From positions 1 to 61,792 of the forward strand of contig JAHFSP010000005.1 in the NCBI GenBank assembly GCA_023265685.1: a DNA stretch of 61,792 bases, given 5' to 3'. The notes under the pieces were generated by a model. It saw nothing but the letters and a program-made list of their open reading frames with translations. It was not told the DNA's origin and made no database searches. Position numbers and translations under genes: made by a program. Numbering within the stretch: position 1 is the stretch's first letter; each line of letters starts with the position of its first letter. The stretch comes from Candidatus Woesearchaeota archaeon. GTDB taxonomy: Archaea > Nanobdellota > Nanobdellia > Woesearchaeales > GW2011-AR9. Below are positions 9,454 to 19,790 of the stretch, in pieces.

Positions 9454-11187
9454 CTACATTGTCTCAGGTCGTCTTAGTACAGACACAATAACTAACACAA
9501 TGAGAGAAACTACTAAAATTAATGCCAAATACCATAATATCCCAGTAACGCTAGACCCAACCACTCCGTGAAATAAATTCTCTTCCAAAACTTCAATCGT
9601 GGATGAGATGGGAAGAATCTGTGAGACCGTACTCATAGGAAAGATGATTTTTTCAGCAGGAACGAAAATGCCTCCTAAAAGGATGTTAATTAAAATAAAA
9701 AAGACGCATGCCAAAAGAGAAGACGCTTTATCTGAGATAAAGTATCCAATAATCAAACCAAATACACAATAAACACTAATCATCAAAAACAAAGCAAACA
9801 TAACCGGCATCAAACTCCAAGCACCAAATGAAAACGAAAGGTGAGCTATAACCAAAAACAACAACGATTCAAGAAGAGTAATAAACACAGCAGTCAACAG
9901 CAACGACCCAATAAACAGAACCGTATTACCACGAAAACGCATTAATCTATTACGCAAGTACGCTTTACCATGTACTTCCTCTTGAAACAAAATATTAGAC
10001 AGAATAATAGAAACAAACATCGCAAGCATTGCCAGAATCGTAGGAACTTTGTATTTAATATCACCTTGTCGTGGAGACACTTGACCTGGTTGATCAACGG
10101 AATAAATATCAGCTTGTTTAAAGCCAACTAAATCATCAACATTCCGATTTCCAATTTTACTAAATTTTGCCTGCTCTTCATCCAAATGAGTAAGAAGATC
10201 GCTCACCTCCTCTTGTCGATCTTGAATCGTTACTCGAGCCTGAACGATTTCATCACTCGTCTTAGCCAGAGCTTTATCAGCATTCACCAATGATTCACGA
10301 GCAGAATCAATGTTAGCAATTCCTGCAGCAAGATCAGTTTGAGCAGAACGTAGATCGCCGTCTGCTTGTAACAGCGTAAGATCAGCAGAGTCAATTTGAG
10401 CAATAGCTTGGGCTATAGCCACCTTAACTGCCGCATTCTGTCCAGCTTGATTTTGCAACCATACTAATTGATTTCGTGTTCCTGCCAAATTCGCCCGAGT
10501 CAACGCAATATTATTCAGATAAGGATTTTGAATGCTCCCGTTATAATACACCAATCGTTCTCGTGTCTGTGCAAGTTGTACCAACTGAGTTGAAATATTT
10601 GCCCGAGCAGAGACAATTTGATCTTGAGCAGTAACTAACGAAGCATCAGCATTACTCAAATCTCCTTGAAGTTTCTTACCTAAATTTTTACTTTGTTCAA
10701 AGAAATAATTAGCACTACGAATATCATCTAAAACTTCTCCCGTTTGTGAACGAATCCGCTGCTCTTCAAGCAACGCCAAATTGTGACGAATATCTGCAAT
10801 TAAAATAATTCCTACCTCCTCACGAGCGGGATCATAAAACATCTCGACCCCCTTATCTGAATGGTAAACACATAAATGAACTTTCTCAGCTTTTAGTTTT
10901 TCATAACAATCAGAAAGGCTGCCCATCTTAATGACTGACCATGAAGAAGGAAAGAGACTATTTTCACTAACAACCGAACTCTTACCTATAATCACACTAT
11001 TACCCCCCGAACTAGGAGCTAGTGCATCCTCAACATACCCTACTTGAACTCCATGAAGATCATTAGAGTATGCAATAACCAAAATCATCAACAACAGAAA
11101 AGGGCCAATAAATATTACACTCAACGTCGTCCAATTTCGCAGAAGATTTCGCGCATTCTTCTGTAATGATGCCAAAAATCTACGCAT
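9454..11187 (-). CDS. ABC-2 type transporter permease with large extracytoplasmic coiled-coil domain
   Basis: N-terminal TM, long coiled-coil segment, C-terminal multi-TM region; overlaps the ATPase gene. Confidence 0.8.
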   Translation of the reverse strand: MRRFLASLQKNARNLLRNWTTLSVIFIGPFLLLMILVIAYSNDLHGVQVGYVEDALAPSSGGNSVIIGKSSVVSENSLFPSSWSVIKMGSLSDCYEKLKAEKVHLCVYHSDKGVEMFYDPAREEVGIILIADIRHNLALLEEQRIRSQTGEVLDDIRSANYFFEQSKNLGKKLQGDLSNADASLVTAQDQIVSARANISTQLVQLAQTRERLVYYNGSIQNPYLNNIALTRANLAGTRNQLVWLQNQAGQNAAVKVAIAQAIAQIDSADLTLLQADGDLRSAQTDLAAGIANIDSARESLVNADKALAKTSDEIVQARVTIQDRQEEVSDLLTHLDEEQAKFSKIGNRNVDDLVGFKQADIYSVDQPGQVSPRQGDIKYKVPTILAMLAMFVSIILSNILFQEEVHGKAYLRNRLMRFRGNTVLFIGSLLLTAVFITLLESLLFLVIAHLSFSFGAWSLMPVMFALFLMISVYCVFGLIIGYFISDKASSLLACVFFILINILLGGIFVPAEKIIFPMSTVSQILPISSTIEVLEENLFHGVVGSSVTGILWYLALILVVSLIVLVIVSVLRRPETM

Positions 11188-11941
11188 TGACTAAACTCCG
11201 GAAAAGCTGTTCCAAATTAGCTGTTTTTAACGTATTAATCTTCTCCTGTAACATTGAAGAACTCAAAATCTCTTTATTATGAATAAATAAAATTGAAGAG
11301 CAATACTGTTGTACTTCTGGTAAATCATGACTTGAAACCAGTATCGTTGTCCCCTTGCGATTAATATCAGCAATCAACTCCCAAATTTGCTTCTTAGTAA
11401 TTACATCAAGTCCAGTTGTTGGCTCATCTACAATCAAAAAATCAGGGTCTGCAAGCAACGCCAACGCCAAATCCAGACGTCGCTTCATTCCACCAGACAA
11501 TCTTCCTGCCGCAGTCAACACTGCACGAGAAAGTCCTACCAACGACAAAAGTTCATGAAGCTTAGACGAAATCATCTTTCGTGACAAACCCGCCATCGTA
11601 CCAAAATACTCAAAATTTTCTTTCACAGTCAACAAAGGATAAAAAGAATAATCCTGGCTGGCAAACCCACTACGATGTGTAAACGTTGAATCCTTAAAGA
11701 GAATCATTCCTTCATCAGGTTGAATAAACTCAAGCAACAATTTGAATAATGTTGTTTTACCAGACCCACTTGGTCCAATTAAACCTACTAATTCCCCACG
11801 ATGAAGACTAAAATTAATATGGTTTAATACTGTTGATTTACCATACTTTTTAGAAACATTTTCAAAATGAACGATAGCATCTTTAGGAGAGTTCTGTGCT
11901 TCTCTGAATTTCTGGACTTGTTTAACGCGAACCTTTACCAC
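11180..11941 (-). CDS. ABC transporter ATP-binding protein
   Basis: Walker A GPSGSGKTT, signature LSGGMKRR, Walker B FLIVDEPTTGLD. Confidence 0.95.
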   Translation of the reverse strand: MVKVRVKQVQKFREAQNSPKDAIVHFENVSKKYGKSTVLNHINFSLHRGELVGLIGPSGSGKTTLFKLLLEFIQPDEGMILFKDSTFTHRSGFASQDYSFYPLLTVKENFEYFGTMAGLSRKMISSKLHELLSLVGLSRAVLTAAGRLSGGMKRRLDLALALLADPDFLIVDEPTTGLDVITKKQIWELIADINRKGTTILVSSHDLPEVQQYCSSILFIHNKEILSSSMLQEKINTLKTANLEQLFRSLVNA

Positions 11942-12194
11942 ACGAGCAAAAATAGGTTTAACTTTATATCCTTTGTGATAAGTATTGCAACAGACATATC
12001 AAAGAAGTGTAATCACAAGTTAAGGCTATTTTCGATTTTTCTTAGGTTGAATGGAAGGTTGAATAGAAAATGCTTTGATCTGATAATTTGATCTGACTAA
12101 TACTCTTCAAATCTGAAAAGAAACGGAAGCCAAAAAACATAGACCGTTCTTAAATTGCATAAACCTAAACCCTATCAGAACATTTAAATAAAAA

Positions 12195-13409
12195 ATGATC
12201 CCCAGATTGATAATGGACAGTGAAAAAGGTGTAGCAAAATTTAATGAAAGACTGGAAACATTACCCAATATTGATAAAGTAGCAGTAGCAAGAATCTATG
12301 ACATTTCCTCTGGACACTTGTTAACAGTTGTCCCAAACTTACCAGGCAAATCTGGTTCACTAAAGATCTTCTATGCAACACATGAAGAAGGAATCATTAA
12401 TCCACAAAGAGCATTAGATCTATTTGGAGATGAATTCATAGTAGAAGCAGTGGGAGATCAACACCCTAATATTCAATTGGTACAACAAGCACTTCTAGAC
12501 AAAAGAAGGTTACGTTTAGAAACAATAACTACTCAAAGTACAGGATTACTTTATGCGATTGTTAATGGCAGCGCAACCCCAGAAGAAAAATTTGAAGGAG
12601 TTCAATTGTTACAATCAGGTAGTCTTAGAACTGCGGAAAAAACATACGGTAAAACGGGAGATAAACCAATGTGGGAACCACAACAATACTCAATTGCCAC
12701 TTTAAATTGTGCTTTTGGATTATTTGCGATGGGTACCTTTCCGGAAAACCCGCAGTATGTAGATAAAATACCTTTATGGACTCAAAAAGTAACATTAAGA
12801 GAAGGCGTTCATTCTCCATTTATGACCGAACAAGAGTTAATTGCAACCGGAATTAGATTAATCCCTGGCTCATTTGTAAGAATGGGTGCATATGTAGGGA
12901 AAGGAACAACAGTTATGCCCGGTGGAATTGTCAATATTGGAGCATATGTCACCGGTGAAGGAGTTATGATTGACGGTGGAGCACGAGTCGCTTCAGGAGC
13001 CCAAGTTGGAAAAGGAGTGAAAATTGGTGCAGGAACAGGACTAGAAGGAGTTTTAGAACCTGCAGGAATGATCCCCACCATTGTTGAGGACTATGTACGC
13101 ATCGGTGCCAATTGTGAAGTAACCGGTATTATCGGAGAACGAGCATTAATCGCGAGTGGTGTGGTCATGGCAGCAGGAAAAAAGATATTTGACCTAAGAA
13201 CCAATGAATTTGTTGAGCCACTATATGTTAATACCGCAAATGGAATCAGAGCAATTCCTCACATTCCTACAAACAGAATCGCTGTTGGAGGAAGTTATGT
13301 CCCAGAGGGTTCAAAAGTCGGAAAAAATGTAGTACTCTTGCTTGAGAAAGATGCGAGTGATAGTTCATTTATGGGTGTCCAAAAAAACATCACTCTTTAT
13401 CAGAGATAA
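12195..13409 (+). CDS. DapD-like tetrahydrodipicolinate N-succinyltransferase family protein (left-handed beta-helix)
   Basis: VRMGAYVGKGTTVMPGGIVNIGAYV...GGARVASGAQVGKGVKIGAGTGLEGVLEPAGMIPTIVEDYVRIGANCEV. Confidence 0.75.
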   Translation: MIPRLIMDSEKGVAKFNERLETLPNIDKVAVARIYDISSGHLLTVVPNLPGKSGSLKIFYATHEEGIINPQRALDLFGDEFIVEAVGDQHPNIQLVQQALLDKRRLRLETITTQSTGLLYAIVNGSATPEEKFEGVQLLQSGSLRTAEKTYGKTGDKPMWEPQQYSIATLNCAFGLFAMGTFPENPQYVDKIPLWTQKVTLREGVHSPFMTEQELIATGIRLIPGSFVRMGAYVGKGTTVMPGGIVNIGAYVTGEGVMIDGGARVASGAQVGKGVKIGAGTGLEGVLEPAGMIPTIVEDYVRIGANCEVTGIIGERALIASGVVMAAGKKIFDLRTNEFVEPLYVNTANGIRAIPHIPTNRIAVGGSYVPEGSKVGKNVVLLLEKDASDSSFMGVQKNITLYQR

Positions 13410-13459
13410 TTTTTTTTGAAACAATAATCTTCTAGATATTAGTTGAGAAAAACAAGTAC

Positions 13460-13756
13460 CTACAACCCAAACGCATCCGTAAACTCACGCATACGACGAA
13501 ACTCAGCTAAGAAATTAAGACCTTTATCAGTAATAACGACAGTTTTGAGGGGTTTTTCACGTTTACGCGCCAGCTCTTCAGTAATCTGAATCAACTCTTT
13601 CTCAACGAGCTCATCAAGATACGAATTAAGTAGTTTATGAGATAGATTTGACTTATACATCAAATGAGTCGGTTTAATTCTACCGCCTTTATTCTGAATA
13701 GCCACAAGGATATCTGAGACCAATTCCAACCGAGAACGTCGACCTGTCATCTTCAT
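13460..13756 (-). CDS. Winged-helix transcriptional regulator
   Basis: 98 aa; LELVSDILVAIQNKGGRIKPTHLMYKSNLSHKLLNSYLDELVEKELI...VVITDKGLNFL. Confidence 0.75.
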   Translation of the reverse strand: MKMTGRRSRLELVSDILVAIQNKGGRIKPTHLMYKSNLSHKLLNSYLDELVEKELIQITEELARKREKPLKTVVITDKGLNFLAEFRRMREFTDAFGL

Positions 13757-14472
13757 CGCCTCGTCACAGCATGATATGTATACAGTAAACTCAGAAATCC
13801 TAAGAGGATCAAAAACTCACCCAGAACATAGACCGTAGGAACGAGGAAAACAAAAGTCAAAATAATATTTCCCAACAACATCAAAAAGAATGATGCTGTG
13901 ACCATCCATGCATTACGGCTTCGGCCACGCTGGGTATAATTCTTATAATAATGTAAAACGATCAAACCAAGTAATACAGTACAGGTAAGAAAGAAAACCT
14001 CATAGCGAAAATTACTGACAATAGCAATCAGCGTTACCAGATAAATAAAAAGACCAATCTGCGTCAATTCATGAAATGTATGAAGACGATCTCTCGATTT
14101 CTGCGAAGTAAAGAAGATTAATAGCCATCCACCAAGCATCGTGACCATCTGGAAAAAGAACGCAAAGCGATACAAAAGATGAGAAAACACCAGACTTGGT
14201 CCTGCGAGCGGCGCCAGAACTACTGCCGTCACATCACGTAATGGACGATACGCCAGAACACTTCCTGTAAGAATTTTACTTGCAAAACTCAAAGCAATAA
14301 GCACAAACGCGACAGAAAAATAAGCAAACTTATTCTCCATACGCTGCATACTATACAATCGCCAGCTATACGCCGCAATAAGTAACGCAACAACAAAGCC
14401 AATTGAGGAAAACAACAAGTCCCAAACAGCAAACCAATCAGGTGTGGAAAAGAGTTGAAACATAGTGATCAC
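13753..14472 (-). CDS. Multi-pass membrane protein of unknown function
   Basis: Several hydrophobic segments; ATGA overlap with the downstream wHTH gene. Confidence 0.7.
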   Translation of the reverse strand: MITMFQLFSTPDWFAVWDLLFSSIGFVVALLIAAYSWRLYSMQRMENKFAYFSVAFVLIALSFASKILTGSVLAYRPLRDVTAVVLAPLAGPSLVFSHLLYRFAFFFQMVTMLGGWLLIFFTSQKSRDRLHTFHELTQIGLFIYLVTLIAIVSNFRYEVFFLTCTVLLGLIVLHYYKNYTQRGRSRNAWMVTASFFLMLLGNIILTFVFLVPTVYVLGEFLILLGFLSLLYTYHAVTRR

Positions 14473-14719
14473 GATAGGATGCGAAAAAAGAGTACTTTTC
14501 CCCTTTAACCGTCCGTTTATTATTAGTTAATTTTAGTGTATTAGCTTATTATAAGACAAATGAACCCTTATTCTATACTTTTCTTCGCTATACCCTTCTT
14601 TGTATACTCTCTCAGGGAGCAGATTTGTCTTACTAACCAGTAACAAAAACAGAGGGCAGTTTAAAAACCTTGTGGAGAAAAAGCATGGGCGTAGTATCCG
14701 GATATTATTGCATGGGTAC

Positions 14720-16888
14720 CTATTCTAACGGCACACCGCTCCACAGCGTCCAATCCTCTGAAGGAGAATACCCACCAAATGTAAAATACGGAGGAGCATT
14801 CTGCCCAAACCAGCCATACCCAACATCTTCCCAACTTCGACCACGACCACCGCCCCGTCCTGCCATACCTCGGCCATACACCGGCATCCCAAAATGTCGC
14901 CACGTCTTCATAACAGAATTAAACCCAGAAGCATCAGTCGTATAATCCGCACCCGGCTCAATAATTATCTCGCCTTTGTAACCCCTCTCTTTCAACACCT
15001 TGATCATCTCACGAATCGGCGTGTTTCCTTCACCCGGAGCAAGATGATCATCATGATATCCATAATTGTCATCAATATGTACGTGGCCAATAAACGGTGC
15101 CATATTTTTAACCTTCTCAATCATCCACGAATCAAACTCTTTATCATTTGTCGCCAGAGATTTATTTGGATCGCCCTTCCAGTACTTACGCCACATATTA
15201 ATATGACCAGTATCAAATGTGATCGTGATATGCTGTTCAGCCCGCCTACGCGCCTCTTCATCACCAATCCTATTCTCTCTTTTAAGTAAATCCACCATTG
15301 CCTCCCGACTCTTCTGAACCAGATGCACTAACTCATCAGGATGTGACCCATACTGTTCCGGAAATAAATTCTCCATTGCCACCTGTAACGGCTTTTTCAA
15401 CTGACCTTGTTGAGCCAATTTATCCGTTTGCTTCATCGCTGTGAGTGCCAAACGCGCATACGAATCACACGCCTCCCTGAACGCATAGGCATCAGCACTC
15501 TGAACATGGCGAATTGTCTCAATAGCCTCTTCAGCCTGTGCCCATTGTGATGCACTCGCTTCACGAGCTTGCTTCATACGTGATTCATGATTTCTAATTT
15601 CTTCTTTAATTATCTGCGTAGGTAATTTCGACTCAGGAGGAATAAGATTAGTAGGCAAACGTAGAGTATTAATCTCTTGTTTAAGTCTCCATTTTTCATC
15701 ATCAGAAGTAGCATCTTCGAGCTTTTGATAAAACTCATATGCTTTACGTAATTTTTTAATCGCATCAACGGAGTCATCGAACCCCTGTCCATACTGATAC
15801 GACCATCCCCGAGCATTTGCCGCATTGGTTTCAAATGTCTCAATAATGTACGCCTCTTCCGGCTTAACATCAATCTCACTAAGTTTGTGTTCTTTAAACC
15901 GATACCAATACGATTTCTTAAGCTCCTGTTCCGTAATTTTTCCATCTTTAAAATCACGAAGTGTATCTTGTGCTCGTTGTGTCATTCGTTTCGCTTCTTT
16001 TTCTAAATCTGTCCAATCTAACTGTCGAACGACAAAATTCTGTTCCTTTTTATCATACTTTGGAACTCGTACCTCCGGCCTAACACGTTCACCAAAATAA
16101 TCAACATAAACCGGCCGTCCATTTTCATCAAGAGGAATCTTATCTGGATCAAACCGAGCAACTTTATGTTGTGTACCGTCGTAATCCTTGTAAACAAATC
16201 CCTCTTCCTCTGTAGGGGTATTCCATACCGGCCTTGCTACTTTTTTATTTTTTCTTGCTTCTTGAATCGTCGCACCTGTACGAATATCCACTACTCGATA
16301 CGATGCTCGCTCTGCTTCTTCAGGATGAATTTCAAATTTTCCTGCCCATTGTTTATCCTCTTTGTTCCACAACGCATCAGCAATAGGACGAGAAAACTCA
16401 CCAGTATGAACTACCACGGGCCCACCTTTAGCAACATCTGCTGCAAACTCAATTGCCCGTTTAACTTCATTAATGGAATGTGTTTTGCTTTGTTTAGAAA
16501 AATTACCCTGTTGATCCATTCCTGCAAGACCATAAACTCCAATCGTTGAGTGTGTAGTAAAATCAACTTGATTTACCTTTGCAATCTCCACGAGTGCCTG
16601 ACGTTGCTTAAGACCATACATTTCCGGTGTCTGTCCCTGACCAGACCCTTTTCCACTTCCCGTAAAAACAAACTCTAATTTTTTTCCTCCTGGACGTAAC
16701 TTTGCGGCAATCGCAGAAACGTTGGGAACTGGACCTAAACCCAAACTCATCCCCATATCTCCAATTCCTACCCCTATATTATCCGTCTGAACAGAATCAT
16801 GTGCATGATCGTGTGCACTAGAATGATGATCATGCTCTCCATAGCCCCGCTCCATAGGACTATAATACCCAGAACCAAACACTACCAT
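14720..16888 (-). CDS. Large protein with xylose-isomerase/AP-endonuclease-like TIM-barrel elements, His-rich N-terminus and Gly/Arg-rich C-terminus
   Basis: VVVHTGEFSRP, HITITFDTGHINMWRKYWKG, IGHVHIDDNYGYHDDHLAPGEGNTPIREMIKVLKERGYKGEIIIEPG; HDHHSSAHDHAHDS near N-terminus. Confidence 0.6.
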   Translation of the reverse strand: MVVFGSGYYSPMERGYGEHDHHSSAHDHAHDSVQTDNIGVGIGDMGMSLGLGPVPNVSAIAAKLRPGGKKLEFVFTGSGKGSGQGQTPEMYGLKQRQALVEIAKVNQVDFTTHSTIGVYGLAGMDQQGNFSKQSKTHSINEVKRAIEFAADVAKGGPVVVHTGEFSRPIADALWNKEDKQWAGKFEIHPEEAERASYRVVDIRTGATIQEARKNKKVARPVWNTPTEEEGFVYKDYDGTQHKVARFDPDKIPLDENGRPVYVDYFGERVRPEVRVPKYDKKEQNFVVRQLDWTDLEKEAKRMTQRAQDTLRDFKDGKITEQELKKSYWYRFKEHKLSEIDVKPEEAYIIETFETNAANARGWSYQYGQGFDDSVDAIKKLRKAYEFYQKLEDATSDDEKWRLKQEINTLRLPTNLIPPESKLPTQIIKEEIRNHESRMKQAREASASQWAQAEEAIETIRHVQSADAYAFREACDSYARLALTAMKQTDKLAQQGQLKKPLQVAMENLFPEQYGSHPDELVHLVQKSREAMVDLLKRENRIGDEEARRRAEQHITITFDTGHINMWRKYWKGDPNKSLATNDKEFDSWMIEKVKNMAPFIGHVHIDDNYGYHDDHLAPGEGNTPIREMIKVLKERGYKGEIIIEPGADYTTDASGFNSVMKTWRHFGMPVYGRGMAGRGGGRGRSWEDVGYGWFGQNAPPYFTFGGYSPSEDWTLWSGVPLE

Positions 16889-17043
16889 GAATCAACCTCT
16901 AATCTACCTCTTTTAATGTCTAAAAGCACATATGCCTATTTATGTGTTTTGAAAAAAATGAGTGGTAAAAACAGCGCACTCTTTCTATCGTTGACTAAAC
17001 CAAAAGACAAAAAATTTATAGACCAATCTACGATCAAGACACT

Positions 17044-17184
17044 ATGACTAAGAAAGTAACGCAAAACCTATCACAAAATCTATCAAAAGTCACTAACATC
17101 TCACATTTATATGGTGTTCTCAAAGGGTTCCCCATCACCGGACAACAAGTAAAAGATCAATCACGTAAAGTCTGGAATTATTAA
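17044..17184 (+). CDS. Small ORF (46 aa), possible antitoxin-tail-like peptide
   Basis: MTKKVTQNLSQNLSKVTNISHLYGVLKGFPITGQQVKDQSRKVWNY. LYGVLKG...KDQSRKVW resembles C-terminal tails of small archaeal antitoxins. Not in the ORF track (short). Confidence 0.35.
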   Translation: MTKKVTQNLSQNLSKVTNISHLYGVLKGFPITGQQVKDQSRKVWNY

Positions 17185-17195
17185 TCTAAATCTAT

Positions 17196-17978
17196 TCAAT
17201 TCCCTTGATAATAATCATGCCCCACAAAACTCGTAGCATGTTTATACACATCACGAATTTTTAAGCCAAGACTCTGCGTCACTAAAGCAGCTTTCGCCAC
17301 ATCCTCGCTAAACGAAGAATATTTCCCTCGATCAATGTCACGTAACTTCTCTTCCATCGCTCCTGCAATATGTTCAGCACGCCGCAGCTCACCCGCAGTT
17401 GCATACCCCTTTTGTAAAACCAATTCACCGATAACTGCCATCTCTCGGTACAAATCAGCAGCAGGAATTTGTTTAAGATGAGATACATATCCCAAGTCAA
17501 ATGGTGCTGGAGCATGCTGATTCTCCAACCAATACTGTGCCATCGCTGGGTGCGGCAAATCTCGCACACTCGAACGTGAAACAGTCTGCTCTAAAGACCC
17601 AGATTCATCTTCATTCTCTTTTTTGGTAGAACTACGCTTAGATTGAATAGAACTAGCATTTGAAGCAGGTTTATAATCTAACTTTGAACTATGAATGTCA
17701 CGTAGTGTTGACAAAAGCTGCTTACCCTCTTCACTTAAGCCAGCCATGTTCTCTTGAGCAACTTGAGGGATAGGTACTTTTTCTTCAAATTTGCGTTTCT
17801 CTGTAATCTCCGTCTCACTTTCCTTGATGAGTTTCTCCATCTCCGCAATCTCTTTCTTCTTCTCACCCTCAAGCTGTTTAAGTCTCCTGATACGATCTTC
17901 AGGCTGTAAAGTTGCTACCGTTTCTTTTGCAGAAACACCTTTTACATCCTTTCCAGTATCCTTCGTATCTTTCGCCAT
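17196..17978 (-). CDS. Hypothetical charged/coiled-coil protein
   Basis: 260-aa ORF; RIRRLKQLEGEKKKEIAEMEKLIKESETEI heptad-like. Confidence 0.6.
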   Translation of the reverse strand: MAKDTKDTGKDVKGVSAKETVATLQPEDRIRRLKQLEGEKKKEIAEMEKLIKESETEITEKRKFEEKVPIPQVAQENMAGLSEEGKQLLSTLRDIHSSKLDYKPASNASSIQSKRSSTKKENEDESGSLEQTVSRSSVRDLPHPAMAQYWLENQHAPAPFDLGYVSHLKQIPAADLYREMAVIGELVLQKGYATAGELRRAEHIAGAMEEKLRDIDRGKYSSFSEDVAKAALVTQSLGLKIRDVYKHATSFVGHDYYQGN

Positions 17979-18081
17979 GTATCTAAAGAAAGACTCTCAA
18001 AAATTTAAATGTATAGTAAAATGTAGATGAGATTGAAAACATCGATAGAAAAAAGAGAAGAAAAAAAGAAAATAAAACTAT

Positions 18082-19680
18082 TTACTGACAACCTGGATTC
18101 GAACCTGCACGTACAGGGTTCATAGAACATCCTGCAGCGCCACAATCATGTTGCAAAGTCGTTAGATGGAATTGATCTCCGCACGTTGTTGAAGTCTCAT
18201 TCAAAAATACCGATCCTTCGCAACGTAAATTAGTAGCACTTACATTCATCATACTTGTCGGCTCTGTAGGGATACCTCTCCAAATATCACAACAAGAAGG
18301 AGGTACGTTGCCATCTGGATTACATCCTAAAGAAGCTGAAAGCCAGGAATCACGACAGGTAATCGTATTTGCATTTAATGTATTAAATCCAGCACCAGTA
18401 CAAGTATAAATTGTAAGTTGGTTGTTTTGACAAGAGTTGGTAAACACGCCCAATTGAGTCTCAACAGAAGGCCTATTCCATTCACCAGTATACCGACAGA
18501 ACTGTGCAACACTAGGAACACACTGCCCACCAACTGCACTAAAACCTGCATTACAAGTCACTTCACATTTATGCGCATCTGAACATTGACTAACTGCCCA
18601 ATACGAAAGCGAATGATTAGTAGGAAAAAAATTCTGATCATCGCCTGGACACAATTGACTATTAGCTGGAATTGGACCTACTATATGTGGAAGAACATCA
18701 TTGCATTGACAATCACTTCCAATACCATCCCGATTATTATCACCTTGACCAGGATTAGCAACAGCAGGACAATTATCATTCATCCACGTTCGACCATCTC
18801 CATCAGTATCAGCAACAGCACAATCAGGGATAAAATCATTGTTGGCATCACCTGCAGGGTGAGCAACAGTAGTCAAAACAGCAACGGAACTTTGGAATTC
18901 TGAAATACTTACACGACCGTTACAATCAGCATCCATAAGCCGCATTGCGGAAGGATTATTGCCACATGCTGCCAAAATTGCAGCTCGACCATTCGCTAAA
19001 GGCAAGTTATTAAAAACTGCCATGGCACAAGCACCATCTCCATTTGCAGCACCTTCACTTCGATCAACACGACCATCGTGATTAAGATCCCATTCGATTG
19101 GAAGATCAATAAGAGGAGCAACACATTGTCCATTCTGTAAAATTAATCCAGCATTACACATATACTCACACTTATTTGCACCACACACAGCAACAGCAAC
19201 CCGATCAACATTCGCAACTAATTTTAGATCATCACCAGCACACAACATAGCATTAGCAGGAACCGCACCTTGGCAACGAGGAGCAAAACACACACCATTA
19301 GAACATAATGGCGTAGCAACAGGACATCGACTAAAAGTTTGAACTAATCGACAGGTAGCACCAGAACATGCGGGAGTTGTAGCACCAGCAGCCTGACAAG
19401 TATAGGTAAAGCGAGTATAAACATTTCCTGCCTGACAACCATGAAGATAACCATTCATACGACCACCAACAATTGCCGCAACACCAGTTCCTTGACCGTT
19501 ATCTGTACAACTTAATGAATTTTGGACAACGGGAGCAGGAAGAGGAAGTGTGACCGCATTACCAGCACCCACACCACCAGAATGACCACTAAGAAAAAAC
19601 GCACCAAGCGCAACTACCACAACAGCAATAAGAACATACATCAATTTTTGATGTTTTGAAATAGTACTCTTTTTAGACAT
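18082..19680 (-). CDS. Secreted/anchored protein with EF-hand and thrombospondin type-3-like Ca-binding repeats
   Basis: N-terminal TM (LMYVLIAVVVVALGAFFLSG), DLNHDGRVDRSEG, DTDGDGRTWMNDNCPAVANPGQGDNNRDGIGSDC. GGTGATGATT upstream of the ATG at 19680. Confidence 0.75.
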   Translation of the reverse strand: MSKKSTISKHQKLMYVLIAVVVVALGAFFLSGHSGGVGAGNAVTLPLPAPVVQNSLSCTDNGQGTGVAAIVGGRMNGYLHGCQAGNVYTRFTYTCQAAGATTPACSGATCRLVQTFSRCPVATPLCSNGVCFAPRCQGAVPANAMLCAGDDLKLVANVDRVAVAVCGANKCEYMCNAGLILQNGQCVAPLIDLPIEWDLNHDGRVDRSEGAANGDGACAMAVFNNLPLANGRAAILAACGNNPSAMRLMDADCNGRVSISEFQSSVAVLTTVAHPAGDANNDFIPDCAVADTDGDGRTWMNDNCPAVANPGQGDNNRDGIGSDCQCNDVLPHIVGPIPANSQLCPGDDQNFFPTNHSLSYWAVSQCSDAHKCEVTCNAGFSAVGGQCVPSVAQFCRYTGEWNRPSVETQLGVFTNSCQNNQLTIYTCTGAGFNTLNANTITCRDSWLSASLGCNPDGNVPPSCCDIWRGIPTEPTSMMNVSATNLRCEGSVFLNETSTTCGDQFHLTTLQHDCGAAGCSMNPVRAGSNPGCQ

Positions 19681-19790
19681 AATCATCACCTTCTTTTTTG
19701 ATATAAGTGTATAATTTAATGATTTATATAGTTTTCGAGAGAGAGAAAGAGAGATGCACAAAAAAACACCCAACAAGTGCATTTAACACC

